From Neobacillus novalis NBRC 102450 (GTDB lineage Bacteria > Bacillota > Bacilli > Bacillales > Cytobacillaceae), in assembly GCF_001591805.1 (NCBI RefSeq), contig NZ_BCVP01000010.1, positions 310,001 through 374,000 on the forward strand: a DNA stretch of 64,000 nt. The letters are read 5' to 3'. How positions within the stretch are numbered: position 1 is the stretch's first letter; every line of letters begins with the position of its first letter. Under the pieces are notes generated by a model, which was not told the origin of the DNA, made no database searches, and saw only the letters and a program-made list of their open reading frames with translations. Shown piece by piece: positions 1 to 8,700 of the stretch. A program made the position numbers and the translations under genes.

Positions 1-298
1 TGATTCCGAAAAGCCCGCCTAGAAGCACTCTTAATACAGCGACTCCAAAAGCCGTTATTAACGTAAATTTGGCTCCATAAAGTAATAGCCAGTGTATATC
101 CTCGCCATTTCGATTGGTTCCCAGTAAATGATTTTCCGAAGGAGGAAACGGTGCCCGGCCAATGACTGCGCCTTGATCATCTTTCACTAAAACCTGATGA
201 TTAAAATCCTTTGGTCCGTAATAAGGATATAAAATACTCATTACTAGCAGGAGAAGGAGTAAGGATGAACCAATGATTGTCTTTTTATATTTTCTCAT
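1..298 (-). CDS. Peptide/nickel-type ABC transporter permease, DppC/OppC-like (partial)
   Basis: Only the N-terminal ~99 residues are in the window; the gene runs off the left edge. One hydrophobic N-terminal segment is followed by an extracytoplasmic stretch with the motif LGTNRNGEDI, which matches the LGTDxxGRD-type signature near the start of OppC/DppC permeases, and then the next membrane segment. The ATG at 296-298 overlaps the stop of the upstream permease by four bases (ATGA), so the two are translationally coupled and should form a heterodimeric channel. The substrate cannot be told from this fragment, because the binding protein and ATPases are not visible. Confidence 0.75.
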   Translation of the reverse strand, partial: MRKYKKTIIGSSLLLLLLVMSILYPYYGPKDFNHQVLVKDDQGAVIGRAPFPPSENHLLGTNRNGEDIHWLLLYGAKFTLITAFGVAVLRVLLGGLFGI

Positions 299-1170
299 AT
301 ACTCACTGCCTCTTTCCCTTTGATAAACTTAGAAATGAACCATGCCAATGCTTCCATAACCAGGAGCGGAATGGATAACATCAATAAACAAGCAACGAGT
401 GACGCGAAATCTCCGCCCATAAACAGGACCTTTAGAAATTGCTGCGTAAAGCCATTAATGTTAAACAAGAATTCAACAAGATAAATATTGGATAATAAAA
501 CCCAGACAATCGTTCGCAGCTGCAATATTAAAAGTGGAAAAATGTTTCTCATAATATGTACAAGTAATATTCTTAAACGACCAATTCCTTTTGCTTTCGC
601 GTAAAGAACATATTGCTGATTTTGCTCTTCATTTATGACTTTTACTAGGAACTGTAACAATAAGAACAGCGGGAGAAACGAAACGGTCATGATTGGAACA
701 AAATAGGGTTTGTTACCAAATACCCCATAAAGCTGTAAAAACTTTAATCCCGTTGTTTTATATAGGGTGATAACAGAAAACATAATCAAAAGAATCACTA
801 GTAAATCTGGCACGGCCTCAAAAAAATTAATGCCGTTTTTTAAGCGATTGCTTACTTTTTCCGGTGTTAGCATAATCAAAATAGAGATGACTATGGCTAG
901 GAAAATGATAACAATAAGGCTCCCACCAAGAATCGTCATCGTGTACTGATAACTATTGGTTATGTCTAATTCCTTAAAAAACGCTAAGTAGCTGCTATCA
1001 TTCATTTGGGTTAACGATTGAAAATTTAACTTAAGACCGTCCCAAAAGGTCCTAAAATTGACAAGTACTGTATCGTTCGCACTCCCAAATACAAATGGTA
1101 ACGTAAAAATAAATAGAAAACCGAAAAGGATCAAAATTATTCTAATAAGCAAGCGTAATAATCGTTTCAT
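295..1170 (-). CDS. ABC transporter permease, DppB/OppB-like
   Basis: About 291 residues with an N-terminal membrane anchor, a long external loop and four to five further membrane segments. The cytoplasmic EAA-type loop reads YAKAKGIGRLRILLVHIMRN, the coupling helix that contacts the ATPase in binding-protein-dependent permeases. I chose the ATG at 1168-1170 over one four codons earlier, because the G-rich tract upstream of it can act as ribosome binding site. It overlaps the DppC-like gene by four bases. The sequence is divergent from textbook DppB, so the transported compound (oligopeptide, nickel or other) is unknown. A structured repeat lies directly upstream. Confidence 0.75.
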   Translation of the reverse strand: MKRLLRLLIRIILILFGFLFIFTLPFVFGSANDTVLVNFRTFWDGLKLNFQSLTQMNDSSYLAFFKELDITNSYQYTMTILGGSLIVIIFLAIVISILIMLTPEKVSNRLKNGINFFEAVPDLLVILLIMFSVITLYKTTGLKFLQLYGVFGNKPYFVPIMTVSFLPLFLLLQFLVKVINEEQNQQYVLYAKAKGIGRLRILLVHIMRNIFPLLILQLRTIVWVLLSNIYLVEFLFNINGFTQQFLKVLFMGGDFASLVACLLMLSIPLLVMEALAWFISKFIKGKEAVSI

Positions 1171-1188
1171 CTCATCCCCCATATTTTA

Positions 1189-1349
1189 AGAAAAGCGCAA
1201 GCACCCTGGTCAGCGGCGTATGGCCTGGAGCGCTCCAACTGAGATAAAGGAAACACGGTGAGCGCAAGCGAACCGATGTTGACTTATCGTAGGGCGGAGA
1301 GCGAAGGACACTAGCCGCTAGGGTGCTGGAGCTAGACATTTCTCAAAGT
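1189..1349. repeat. 160-bp structured intergenic repeat, copy A
   Basis: Nearly identical in length and sequence to 19161-19320. The outer arms can pair: AGCACCCT near 1201 pairs with AGGGTGCT near 1320, and AGCGG pairs with CCGCT further in. In copy B the same arm is AGCGCCCT/AGGGCGCT, a compensated change. This type of element (starting AGAAAAGCGCAAGCG and ending GGAGCTGGAC) is, from memory, scattered between genes in many Bacillaceae genomes. It has no coding capacity of its own. Confidence 0.75.
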
Positions 1350-2160
1350 TCAATTATATAAATTCAGATATTTAAAAAAATCAGTCCTTTCTCTTTTTAC
1401 CATTTAATTAGTATTTTTGCAATATTCCTAATTTATTTTTGGAAGGGAAAGTCGAAACTTAGTCTCATAAAATCGAAAAGGCCAAACCTGACCTTTTGTA
1501 ATATTCTCAAATTCATTAGACGGAAACAAAGTAAATAAGTTTCACGAAATGGGAAAATCATGCAATTTAGATTAACGGGTTCGGTTTTGAGGTGCTTTTT
1601 CTTAAAATACGTGTCGACATGACAGTGGTATTGGATACGGTTCACCGTAATGCATCAAAATGAGGTTCTCTTGGATTACTGAGTGAAAACTCACCCCCTT
1701 TTAAATAAGATGTCTTGTCCTTAATCGAGTACCCAGAAAAAGTAAAATAAGAGGAGATTTTCCGGTTAAATGCAGAATGGAGCTCGTTTTGGGGTAAATA
1801 AGGGGAGATTTTCCGATTATCCCAAGCAAAATCCCCCATTTTCGAATTTTTTGAGGCAATAGGCGGAATCTCTCCGTCTATTTAAGCCTTTTTTAATAAT
1901 AATTACTCATTAAGCGGAATTTCTCCGTCTATTTATCAGCTATGGTGCTTATCCTGATTCCCCAACCGATAATTGTGGACCCTCTTGATCCTAGGTACGA
2001 GAATCAGCAACTTCTTATCGCCCAGCTTATAAAGATCAAAAAACGGTACTGAAAATGACAGAAGTTTAGACCCTCTTTTTTAATTGTACAATATTTATTG
2101 TCCATCAAAATAATGATGTCATAGTTAATAGAATTTCGTAGAAACCTTGATAAATAAATA
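1350..2160. other. Intergenic region with a cluster of short palindromic repeats
   Basis: No gene with a credible ribosome binding site is present. The notable content is four related units with a GGA-AT-rich-TCCG core at about 1751-1766, 1802-1817, 1862-1884 and 1912-1935, spaced 40-60 bp apart. They create a chance open frame on the minus strand with repeated NRKIS-type words, which I do not accept as a gene. Confidence 0.5.
1751..1935. repeat. Four degenerate GGAGATTTTCCG-type repeats
   Basis: Units read GGAGATTTTCCGG (1753), GGAGATTTTCCGA (1804), GCGGAATCTCTCCGTCTATT (1863) and GCGGAATTTCTCCGTCTATT (1914). Each unit has partial dyad symmetry (GGA...TCC). The last two are almost identical over about 24 bp. 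Function unknown. Confidence 0.5.
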
Positions 2161-2186
2161 AAAAGACGTATGCCAATTCATACGTC
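2156..2186 (-). terminator. Rho-independent terminator after the DUF4173 gene
   Basis: On the minus strand GACGTATG-loop-CATACGTC (2165-2186) is followed by TTTTTATTT. It lies about 75 bp beyond the stop of the membrane protein gene. Confidence 0.75.
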
Positions 2187-2260
2187 AATTCTTGTGTCTT
2201 TTAATAACAAAGCACCTCTTCAACAGAACCAGTTAAATTTAGCTGCATTCCGTTTATTTC

Positions 2261-3721
2261 CTAATTTAGTTGGAGATTCAGTAATTTTTCCGTTACTTGC
2301 GCTCGTTTTAGATTATACGATTGCCAAGCATGGCTGTCTGATTTGGCTTCCTCTTGGCGCTCCAGCAAAATCGTTTGTAACTCGGGGATATGCTTATCCC
2401 TTTCATAAAGCTCGATTAATCCAAGTACACCTGTTGATGATAATTGGTTTAGGTAATGAACATCAATTTTCCCGCTGACCTCATAGCGATTCAGATTTTC
2501 TTTGACAACAATTTTGTCCAAATCAATAACCGTTATCATTGTAAAGTATATTAATGAAGAAATGAAATAGAAGTGCAACAATGACAGCTTCTCAACCCAA
2601 ATTTTTACCAATGTATACGTAAAGATGACCGCGAGAAAAATCATAAAAGAATGGACGAGCACTCTGATGAAAGAAAATCCATATGCATCCTCATACAAAC
2701 TTAACCGTAAAAAGGCAGAACATAACATCACCGAACTTGCCAGGACGAGTACAGTTAGCATAACTTGTGTCAATCGTTTCATGAAACTCGTTGTACGATT
2801 TACAAAGGTTAAAACAGCCACGGTTATCGACAAATTGATGAGTGTAACAAATAAAAGCTCAAAGAATCCTTTGCGGGCATATTCTGCGAAAGTAAAGTCT
2901 CCCTGCAAGGTACCGCTGAAGAAATACTTAAACTGCACAAGTGTAAATAATACATAAACCGTATTGATTAGAATTAGCACGGTTATTGTGATAATTGAAT
3001 CGAGTTGAACCACTTGATGATCTGTTTGCTGCTTCATGACCTTTATTTGTTTTTTAATCAGCACCTGCATGAATCCAAAGAAGGCTGCAGTACAGAAGAG
3101 GATAATAATAAATCGGATAATCCCTTCCGTATCAAAAATATGGAACCAATCTGGGATATTGCCAATCAATCGTTCAAACTGCGTATCTGCCGACATAAGC
3201 AATCTTAAGACTATTAACAACACGGGAACGGAAATCAATACACCAATCATTACTTTTTTCCAGATGATTAATTTATCTTCAGCCACGCCTTGCTTCAAAC
3301 CTTTTCCAAATAGTCCAGCAAAAGCTGCGTTATATTTAATAGCATCTAAAAGCCTTGTGAAAAAATAGCTGACAAATGCGGACTGGTTCCATTTAAAGGT
3401 TTTCGGACTCGTAACTAAGACAAGATGAAATAGAACTAAGCAAGGAATCACCAAAATATTAAGGGAGTAAAAAAACAGATTGTCATTTAAGAAATAGCTT
3501 GCCGAGAGCAGCCAAATACAGCAAATAACCAAGTACCCGATACGCTGATGGGAAAATGAAAAGCGGCGATAGCGCCACATAAATACAGAGTAGAAAGCTA
3601 AAATAAACACGAAATAGGAGATTCCAATTTTATCACGAAAAAATGCTTCCTCCGCTAAAATACCCAGAAGCAGGCACAAAACTAAAAAGAGCCAATCTAA
3701 TTTCCCAATTTTCATTTCCAT
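2261..3721 (-). CDS. DUF4173/DUF4153-type polytopic membrane protein
   Basis: About 486 residues with roughly ten predicted membrane helices and a soluble C-terminal tail. The pattern RDKIGISYFVF near the start and the tail motif NRYEVSGKIDVHYLNQLSS are what I associate with the DUF4173 family of Bacillus membrane proteins. Biochemical function is not known. The start at 3721 places AGAGGG six bases upstream, better than the ATG two codons earlier. It sits downstream of a PadR/HAAS pair on the same strand, and its promoter region carries the same TAGAA-N-TTCTA dyad as padR, suggesting that the PadR protein controls it. Confidence 0.75.
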   Translation of the reverse strand: MEMKIGKLDWLFLVLCLLLGILAEEAFFRDKIGISYFVFILAFYSVFMWRYRRFSFSHQRIGYLVICCIWLLSASYFLNDNLFFYSLNILVIPCLVLFHLVLVTSPKTFKWNQSAFVSYFFTRLLDAIKYNAAFAGLFGKGLKQGVAEDKLIIWKKVMIGVLISVPVLLIVLRLLMSADTQFERLIGNIPDWFHIFDTEGIIRFIIILFCTAAFFGFMQVLIKKQIKVMKQQTDHQVVQLDSIITITVLILINTVYVLFTLVQFKYFFSGTLQGDFTFAEYARKGFFELLFVTLINLSITVAVLTFVNRTTSFMKRLTQVMLTVLVLASSVMLCSAFLRLSLYEDAYGFSFIRVLVHSFMIFLAVIFTYTLVKIWVEKLSLLHFYFISSLIYFTMITVIDLDKIVVKENLNRYEVSGKIDVHYLNQLSSTGVLGLIELYERDKHIPELQTILLERQEEAKSDSHAWQSYNLKRAQVTEKLLNLQLN

Positions 3722-3738
3722 ATTCATCCCTCTTTTAA

Positions 3739-3751
3739 TGTAGAATTTCTA
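3739..3751. promoter_or_regulatory. Operator-like dyad upstream of the DUF4173 gene
   Basis: TGTAGAATTTCTA, a near-perfect TAGAA-N-TTCTA palindrome, occurs 18 bases upstream of the start. The inverse-orientation match TAGAAATTCTACA occurs upstream of padR at 4789-4801. Confidence 0.45.
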
Positions 3752-3791
3752 TATATATAGTTTTACTAGGTATAGTTGCAAAAAAAACTGC

Positions 3792-4430
3792 CTATATCGA
3801 AGCTTTCCGCCCCCAGCGGTAGCCAATCCAGCTTACTGGGTAAAGGATACCGGTAAAAATGATACAAGCAATGATAAACGTTTTGGTTAATAACGGAGCG
3901 AACCATGAATGCGGTATAATTTTAAAGACGACTAATAGCATTAACAATACATTTGGAATGAGTGCAAGCAAAAATGTCTTTCTTAAGAGCCTTCTCCCAC
4001 TGTGTCCGAACCCTTTGCCGATTTCGTATCCAAGCAAGGCCCAGAAGAACAAATACAAAAAGGCTAATAAGGTAGGAATCGATGCTAACTGGTTCCAAAT
4101 CGCCGACAGCCACTGCCATTGATAAAGATTATGTGCCAGTGTTAATAAACTGCCTCCGCCAAAAAAGAGGATATTAAGCAGAATAAACAGCCACTTCATG
4201 TTGCTTGGGGTAACAGTCAGTTCTTCTTTCCACAAAGCGGTAATTTCCTCAGCGCTTCCCAGTCTTGAAATAATTCTATCTGTAATCTCCGCTTCATTCG
4301 TACAGTCAAAGGATTCAATAATAATTTCATCGATATGCGACTCATACTCAAAAAGGATACTCTCTTTATCCGGATGACTCCCAAGCCCATTTGCCAGTTC
4401 TTCAAGAAACCTATTCTTCGGCCGGTCCAT
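3792..4430 (-). CDS. HAAS-domain (DUF1700-like) membrane protein
   Basis: 212 residues. The first ~75 form a soluble helical domain ([10 protein letters not shown], then [10 protein letters not shown] and [13 protein letters not shown]), which is the HAAS/DUF1700 signature. This is followed by about four membrane helices. HAAS proteins are almost always encoded next to PadR regulators and are thought to be membrane partners in that signalling. Here the start overlaps the padR stop by 20 bases. The ribosome binding site GGGAGA lies seven bases before the ATG. No catalytic residues are evident. Confidence 0.75.
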   Translation of the reverse strand: MDRPKNRFLEELANGLGSHPDKESILFEYESHIDEIIIESFDCTNEAEITDRIISRLGSAEEITALWKEELTVTPSNMKWLFILLNILFFGGGSLLTLAHNLYQWQWLSAIWNQLASIPTLLAFLYLFFWALLGYEIGKGFGHSGRRLLRKTFLLALIPNVLLMLLVVFKIIPHSWFAPLLTKTFIIACIIFTGILYPVSWIGYRWGRKASI

Positions 4431-4758
4431 TTTTCGTTCTCCCTATCACCTTGTTCATTACATGAACAAAGTCCCGCCATTCACGTGTTTTTTCATCTAA
4501 TAATTCTTTTCCTGCCAAGGTAATCCGGTAATATTTGCGCGCTGGACCTTTCTCCTGTTCCTGCCAATAACATTCGATGTACTCTTGCTTTTCGAGTTTG
4601 TGCAGGGCAGGATACAATGTCCCCTCTTTCACGCTTAAGCCATTGTCACTGCGCTTCTCTAATTCTTTGACTAATTCATAACCATACATATCCCGCTCAT
4701 TTAATAATTGCAGCAGGATTAGTGATGTACTGCCTTTTACCAATTCACGATTAAACAT
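4411..4758 (-). CDS. PadR-family transcriptional regulator
   Basis: 115 residues with the complete PadR winged-helix pattern: [20 protein letters not shown], then [16 protein letters not shown], then [17 protein letters not shown], and a short C-terminal dimerisation helix. This is the small PadR-s2 size class, which represses its own operon in response to envelope stress or small molecules. AGGTAGGTGAG gives a strong ribosome binding site. The overlap with the HAAS gene and the shared upstream dyad with the DUF4173 gene suggest one regulon of three membrane-related genes. The inducer is unknown. Confidence 0.9.
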   Translation of the reverse strand: MFNRELVKGSTSLILLQLLNERDMYGYELVKELEKRSDNGLSVKEGTLYPALHKLEKQEYIECYWQEQEKGPARKYYRITLAGKELLDEKTREWRDFVHVMNKVIGRTKNGPAEE

Positions 4759-4788
4759 TTTCTCACCTACCTAGATATATTAGGTACA

Positions 4789-4801
4789 TAGAAATTCTAC
4801 A
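4789..4801. promoter_or_regulatory. Operator-like dyad upstream of padR
   Basis: TAGAAATTCTACA lies within a longer imperfect palindrome GGTACATAGAAATTCTACACC (spanning about 4783-4803). It shares the TAGAA-N-TTCTA core with 3739-3751 and is probably the PadR autoregulatory site. Confidence 0.45.
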
Positions 4802-4838
4802 CCGTCACGAATAATTTGTAAAGTCTTTTGAAAAAAAT

Positions 4839-4862
4839 AGTGACGATTTAATCATCGTCACT
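4839..4862 (-). terminator. Terminator after the small 4875-5048 gene
   Basis: AGTGACGAT-TTAATC-ATCGTCACT hairpin. On the minus strand it is followed by ATTTTTTT. Confidence 0.75.
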
Positions 4863-4874
4863 GCTGATCAAATA

Positions 4875-5048
4875 CTATTTCATTTTTTGATTGCGCTTCT
4901 GACGCTCAATGTATTGATCCCTTTCACCACCGTCAGATAACTCCTCTGAAAACTCATGTTTTGCCTCATCACTGACAAGTTTTCCTGTCTTAATTGTCTT
5001 CGGAGCTAAATTATTATTTGGCGCAGCTTGCCCATTCCATTTTCCCAT
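4875..5048 (-). CDS. Small hydrophilic protein, unknown
   Basis: 57 residues starting MGKWNGQAAPNNN and ending in a very basic tail (RQKRNQKMK). AAGAGGTGAT six bases before the ATG at 5048 fixes the start, three codons inside the longest open frame. It has its own terminator (4839-4862), so it is expressed as a single gene. The words EFSEELSD are reminiscent of YfhD-type small Bacillus proteins, but I do not consider this a firm match. No membrane segment or cysteines. Confidence 0.6.
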   Translation of the reverse strand: MGKWNGQAAPNNNLAPKTIKTGKLVSDEAKHEFSEELSDGGERDQYIERQKRNQKMK

Positions 5049-5290
5049 CAAAATCACCTCTTTTCATATTAGTATTTGGGGTTTTCTAAGACATTATCCA
5101 TTAGCAAAAATACTTGATACTCCTCACAATCATAGTGATTTTTTCATAAAATATATTATTATCAAATAGGAATTGAATGAAAAAGTGGAATGGTTTATTT
5201 CATTAATATTCCGAAATGAAATAGAAACAGACAAGTATAATAATTCCATTTTATCATCATACTAAGAAAAAAAACGTTGAGGTGAAGAAA

Positions 5291-5497
5291 ATGGGACTAC
5301 TCAACTCATTTAATCAATGGAAAGAAACAAGGTACCAAAATCATGTCTCCACAATGAAAGACCAAGGCAAATGTCCTGATTGTCAGGGTCGTGGCTACAC
5401 CGTGTACCCTTATAATGAATTTGCTTACTTTAATTCCTTCGAATGCCCGAGTTGTCAAGGCAGCGGCCACTACACGGATTGGGAGGAAATGCAATAA
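5291..5497 (+). CDS. Small zinc-binding protein with two CxxCxGxG motifs
   Basis: 68 residues. CPDCQGRGY and CPSCQGSGH are spaced about 25 residues apart, forming one DnaJ-type cysteine-rich zinc finger without any J-domain. The start ATG at 5291 has GAGGTG six bases upstream, better than the upstream GTG in frame. It is followed by a very strong terminator. Such stand-alone fingers are common in Bacillaceae and of unknown function; zinc binding is inferred from the motif. Confidence 0.75.
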   Translation: MGLLNSFNQWKETRYQNHVSTMKDQGKCPDCQGRGYTVYPYNEFAYFNSFECPSCQGSGHYTDWEEMQ

Positions 5498-5508
5498 TTA
5501 AATAAATA

Positions 5509-5542
5509 GGACTAGTGTCAGCTATGACACTAGTCCATTTTT
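5509..5542 (+). terminator. Strong terminator after the zinc-finger gene
   Basis: GGACTAGTGTCA-GCTA-TGACACTAGTCC followed by ATTTTTAAT. It lies between convergent genes and may also act on the vanW-like transcript. Confidence 0.85.
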
Positions 5543-5554
5543 AATCTATCCTAT

Positions 5555-6553
5555 TCAAGCACGCTTCTTAATAACGCTCTGATATGCTTTTGATGTTCTT
5601 ACCTCTACAGTAAGTGATCCTTTTTTGACAATCGCTTTTAAGAGAATCGGTACACCCGTTGTGTTTTTAAATCTAAAATCCGGACCTCCATAGGAGACCG
5701 TCGCATCTCTTCCCGTAGGAACATAGCCAACATGGAGCGAGTGGTTATGTTTTTCAATATAACCAACAGCTAATTGATCAATCGCATTATACAAGGTAGA
5801 CGAGGTCTGGCAAATTCCTCCTCCAATCCCATCTACTAATTTTCCCTCAACGGCTTCCGGTGCTGGTTGATATCCGTGTTCTGCATCACTCGGTCCTACC
5901 GTTGTATTAAACGAGAAAGAATCCTGGTTACCGAGAATCACATTATTGATGGCCTCTGCTGATAAGGCAATATTTTTAGTTCTTCCGGCTGCACCATTAT
6001 TAAAATAGGTGGTAAAGGATGCGACAACAACCTCTCCCAAATTGGCTGCCTCCTCAAGGTTATAGCCACTTCCTGTAACATAGAGAGGAATTTCTACATT
6101 TCCGCCCTTTTCAGAAGTCTGAAGTACATTTTCGATTAACTCGGCTTCATCAAGAATGGTTTGGGGAGTCCCTTTTACAACCTGACCATTTACATCGAGC
6201 TTATCAAGAATCATCCGCTTGTCATATCCGGGTCTTTCTTTTGTCCCTCTAGCAAGTTCCTTTGCCCATTTGCCGATTTCGGTTTTATACTTTTCAGTAT
6301 CGATGCCAAATCCAATATCCTTCGGTGTAAAAGTTTTAATAATGTCTTTCGTATTTGGGTCGATTATATTAACGATAACCGGCTTTTCTTCTATTTTCTT
6401 AGCTTCCTCCTTTTTTTCTTCCTTTTTTTGTTGCAGTTCTGATGCTTTTGCTTGGTTTTCTATCGTCGTCTGTTCAGAGCAGCCAGCTAAACCTAATAAA
6501 CTACTTACCACCAATAATGAAATTGCCCAAGTAAACTTTGCCATTTTCCCCAA
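5555..6553 (-). CDS. VanW-family lipoprotein
   Basis: 332 residues. A signal sequence ends in the lipobox LAGC, followed by a charged Glu/Lys-rich linker (residues ~35-58) and an N-terminal peptidoglycan-binding-4-like region. The VanW domain runs from about residue 165 to 300, with TTVGPSDAEHGYQPAPEAV and GGGICQTSSTLYNA, the hallmark region of the family. VanW proteins are linked to glycopeptide resistance clusters and cell-wall modification, but the activity is not settled. Translation probably starts at TTG (6553), which has AAAAGGGGA at good spacing; the ATG three codons later has only GGGG close by. It would be anchored on the outer face of the membrane. Confidence 0.85.
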   Translation of the reverse strand: MGKMAKFTWAISLLVVSSLLGLAGCSEQTTIENQAKASELQQKKEEKKEEAKKIEEKPVIVNIIDPNTKDIIKTFTPKDIGFGIDTEKYKTEIGKWAKELARGTKERPGYDKRMILDKLDVNGQVVKGTPQTILDEAELIENVLQTSEKGGNVEIPLYVTGSGYNLEEAANLGEVVVASFTTYFNNGAAGRTKNIALSAEAINNVILGNQDSFSFNTTVGPSDAEHGYQPAPEAVEGKLVDGIGGGICQTSSTLYNAIDQLAVGYIEKHNHSLHVGYVPTGRDATVSYGGPDFRFKNTTGVPILLKAIVKKGSLTVEVRTSKAYQSVIKKRA

Positions 6554-6815
6554 CTATTCCCCTTTTATTGTAAACCGTATTTTCCATTTATTCTTTTAGA
6601 CGTCTTCGCTTGGACTTTAGTTTCATTGAATAACCTATTCTATTCCATTTTTATTTCCATTTTCCTGCTAAAAATTTCAAATTAGTACTATTGTTTTATT
6701 TTATTTTTTCCCTAATAAATTTACTAGAAATTAAACGATGCAAAATATTGAATAAATAGTTTAATTACGTACATAGTATAGGTATGTTTGTTTAATTTTT
6801 TGGGGGTATCAAATA

Positions 6816-6908
6816 ATGTCTGTTTTTGTCTATCAGACGTTTGTGATTAAGCAGGATAGATTTAAAGAGGGAATTGAACATTTAAAAGAGCTTAAACATG
6901 ATTTATAG
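6816..6908 (+). CDS. 30-residue peptide or 5' remnant with its own terminator
   Basis: The ATG at 6816 is preceded by GGGGGT at eight bases and opens a 30-codon frame (MSVFVYQTFVIK... ending LKELKHDL). The stop codon leads directly into a terminator hairpin. The peptide looks like the first strand and helix of an alpha/beta-barrel-type small protein, so it may be the surviving 5' end of a longer gene rejoined to a terminator. It is too short to assign. Confidence 0.4.
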   Translation: MSVFVYQTFVIKQDRFKEGIEHLKELKHDL

Positions 6909-6946
6909 GACATACCTCGGATTGGTATGTCCTATAAATTGTTTTT
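6907..6946 (+). terminator. Terminator downstream of the 30-residue frame
   Basis: AGGACATACC-TCGGATT-GGTATGTCCT hairpin, then ATAAATTGTTTTTTT. Confidence 0.75.
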
Positions 6947-6960
6947 TTGCCTTTTTCTGA

Positions 6961-8385
6961 TTAATCTCTATCCAAAAGAGCAGAACCAGCTATTCCTGGT
7001 TTGGTCATTTCATAAATATTTAAAATAAGATCTAACTCTTCTTCAGATAGTACATCATACTTCAAGCATAATTCTCGCACGGATTTTCCAGTGACAGTTG
7101 CCTCTCTTGCTATCCGGGCCGCCACTTCATAACCTAAATGCGGATTTACGGCCGTGATGATGCCTACGCTTTTTTCTACATATTCTTTTAGCCGGAGTTC
7201 ATTTGCTTCAATACCAGCGAGACAATGGTCAGTAAATGAGCGGAATCCGTTGTTCATAATACTAATCGATTGAAGCAAGTTAAAGACTAAAACAGGCTCC
7301 ATAACGTTTAATTCCAGCTGACCTGCTTCAGAAGCCAGGCAGATAGTATGATCGTTTCCAATCACTTGGAAGGCTATTTGATTAATAAGTTCCGGCATGA
7401 CTGGGTTCACTTTACCCGGCATAATAGATGAACCAGGCTGGCGAGCCGGAAGAGTAATCTCAGCTAGCCCTGCACGTGGACCCGAAGCCATCAGCCGGAG
7501 GTCGTTAGCTATTTTCGACATGTTCATCATACAAACTTTTAATGCCGCAGAAACTTCAGTATATGCATCCGTGTTTTGAGTAGCATCAACGAGATGCTCA
7601 GCATTGACCAATGGTAATCCACTTATTACCGCAAGTTGTTCAACGACATCTTTGATATATTTAGGGTCTGCATTTAATCCAGTCCCGACGGCTGTGGCGC
7701 CCATATTAACTTCGAACAAATGGCCATGTGAGTGTTGAATCCGTTTAATATCCCGTTCCAGCACCCGGCTGTAGGCCTCAAATTCTTGGCCAAGTCGAAT
7801 TGGAACCGCATCTTGAAGATGGGTGCGCCCCATTTTAATAACGTTTTCAAATTGCTTTGCCTTGCCTTTGAAAACCTGATGCATGTCATTCATCGTCTTA
7901 AGCAATTTTTCAAGAAGCTTCAGTGTGGCAATATGTATGGCTGTAGGAAACACATCATTGGTCGATTGCGACATATTAACATGGCTATTAGGACTTAAAT
8001 GCATATATGTGCCTTTTTCATGTCCGAGCAATTCAAGGCCACGGTTCGCAATCACTTCATTTGCATTCATGTTCATCGATGTCCCTGCTCCGCCTTGGAT
8101 GGGATCAACAATGAATTGATCATGCCACTTTCCTTCAATAATTTCATCGGCTGCTTGACACATAACATTTCCCAGACCGCTATACAACCGCTTCGTATTC
8201 ATATTTGCGATGGCAGCCGCTTTTTTAACCATTGCCAGTGCCCTGATTAACTCATCATTAATGCGATAGCCTGTTATCGGGAAATTTTCAACTGCCCTCA
8301 AGGTCTGTATGCCATAATAGGCCTCGACCGGTATCTCCTTGCTCCCTAAAAAATCTTGTTCAGTTCTTGTTGAGTCCGTAAACAT
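6961..8385 (-). CDS. aspA: Aspartate ammonia-lyase
   Basis: 474 residues, the normal length for AspA, which interconverts L-aspartate with fumarate and ammonia in the cytoplasm. Family marks in order: GGAGTSMNMNANEVIANR near residue 97, SPNSHVNMSQSTNDVFPTA around 131-149, the active-site TH in MGRTHLQDAVP, and the superfamily signature GSSIMPGKVNPVMPE around 322, whose flexible loop carries the catalytic serine. The start has GGGGTGG eight bases upstream. It stands alone, with no ansA or aspartate transporter next to it. Class II fumarase is the main alternative, but the NMNANEV and MGRTHLQDA words favour AspA. Confidence 0.93.
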   Translation of the reverse strand: MFTDSTRTEQDFLGSKEIPVEAYYGIQTLRAVENFPITGYRINDELIRALAMVKKAAAIANMNTKRLYSGLGNVMCQAADEIIEGKWHDQFIVDPIQGGAGTSMNMNANEVIANRGLELLGHEKGTYMHLSPNSHVNMSQSTNDVFPTAIHIATLKLLEKLLKTMNDMHQVFKGKAKQFENVIKMGRTHLQDAVPIRLGQEFEAYSRVLERDIKRIQHSHGHLFEVNMGATAVGTGLNADPKYIKDVVEQLAVISGLPLVNAEHLVDATQNTDAYTEVSAALKVCMMNMSKIANDLRLMASGPRAGLAEITLPARQPGSSIMPGKVNPVMPELINQIAFQVIGNDHTICLASEAGQLELNVMEPVLVFNLLQSISIMNNGFRSFTDHCLAGIEANELRLKEYVEKSVGIITAVNPHLGYEVAARIAREATVTGKSVRELCLKYDVLSEEELDLILNIYEMTKPGIAGSALLDRD

Positions 8386-8700
8386 CTGACTTCCACCCCT
8401 AATATTGAAAAAGATTTTACTTCCCTCAGAAATAATAACAGCTTATTCAATTCCTGTCTCCCATTTACACTATTATTTCAATATTAATACAAAAAATCAG
8501 CCCACATAAGCCGAAAGTCCCGTTTTTCCATTTGGTAATTATTACTCAAGGATACAAAAATTACAGTTCATACTTTTAAGGAAAAAATGCAACCTATTAC
8601 TAATAAATAAATGGTGTCAGGCACTATTAATTATCTTTTCTTCCGCATAGGCAAATGGTATGATATTGTCCGAGATTACTATAATTCAAGGATGGATAAA

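Noticed and set aside
1433-1839. Two minus-strand open frames of 65-70 codons
   Set aside because: They run through the short palindromic repeats, lack ribosome binding sites and have low-complexity repeated words; probably non-coding.
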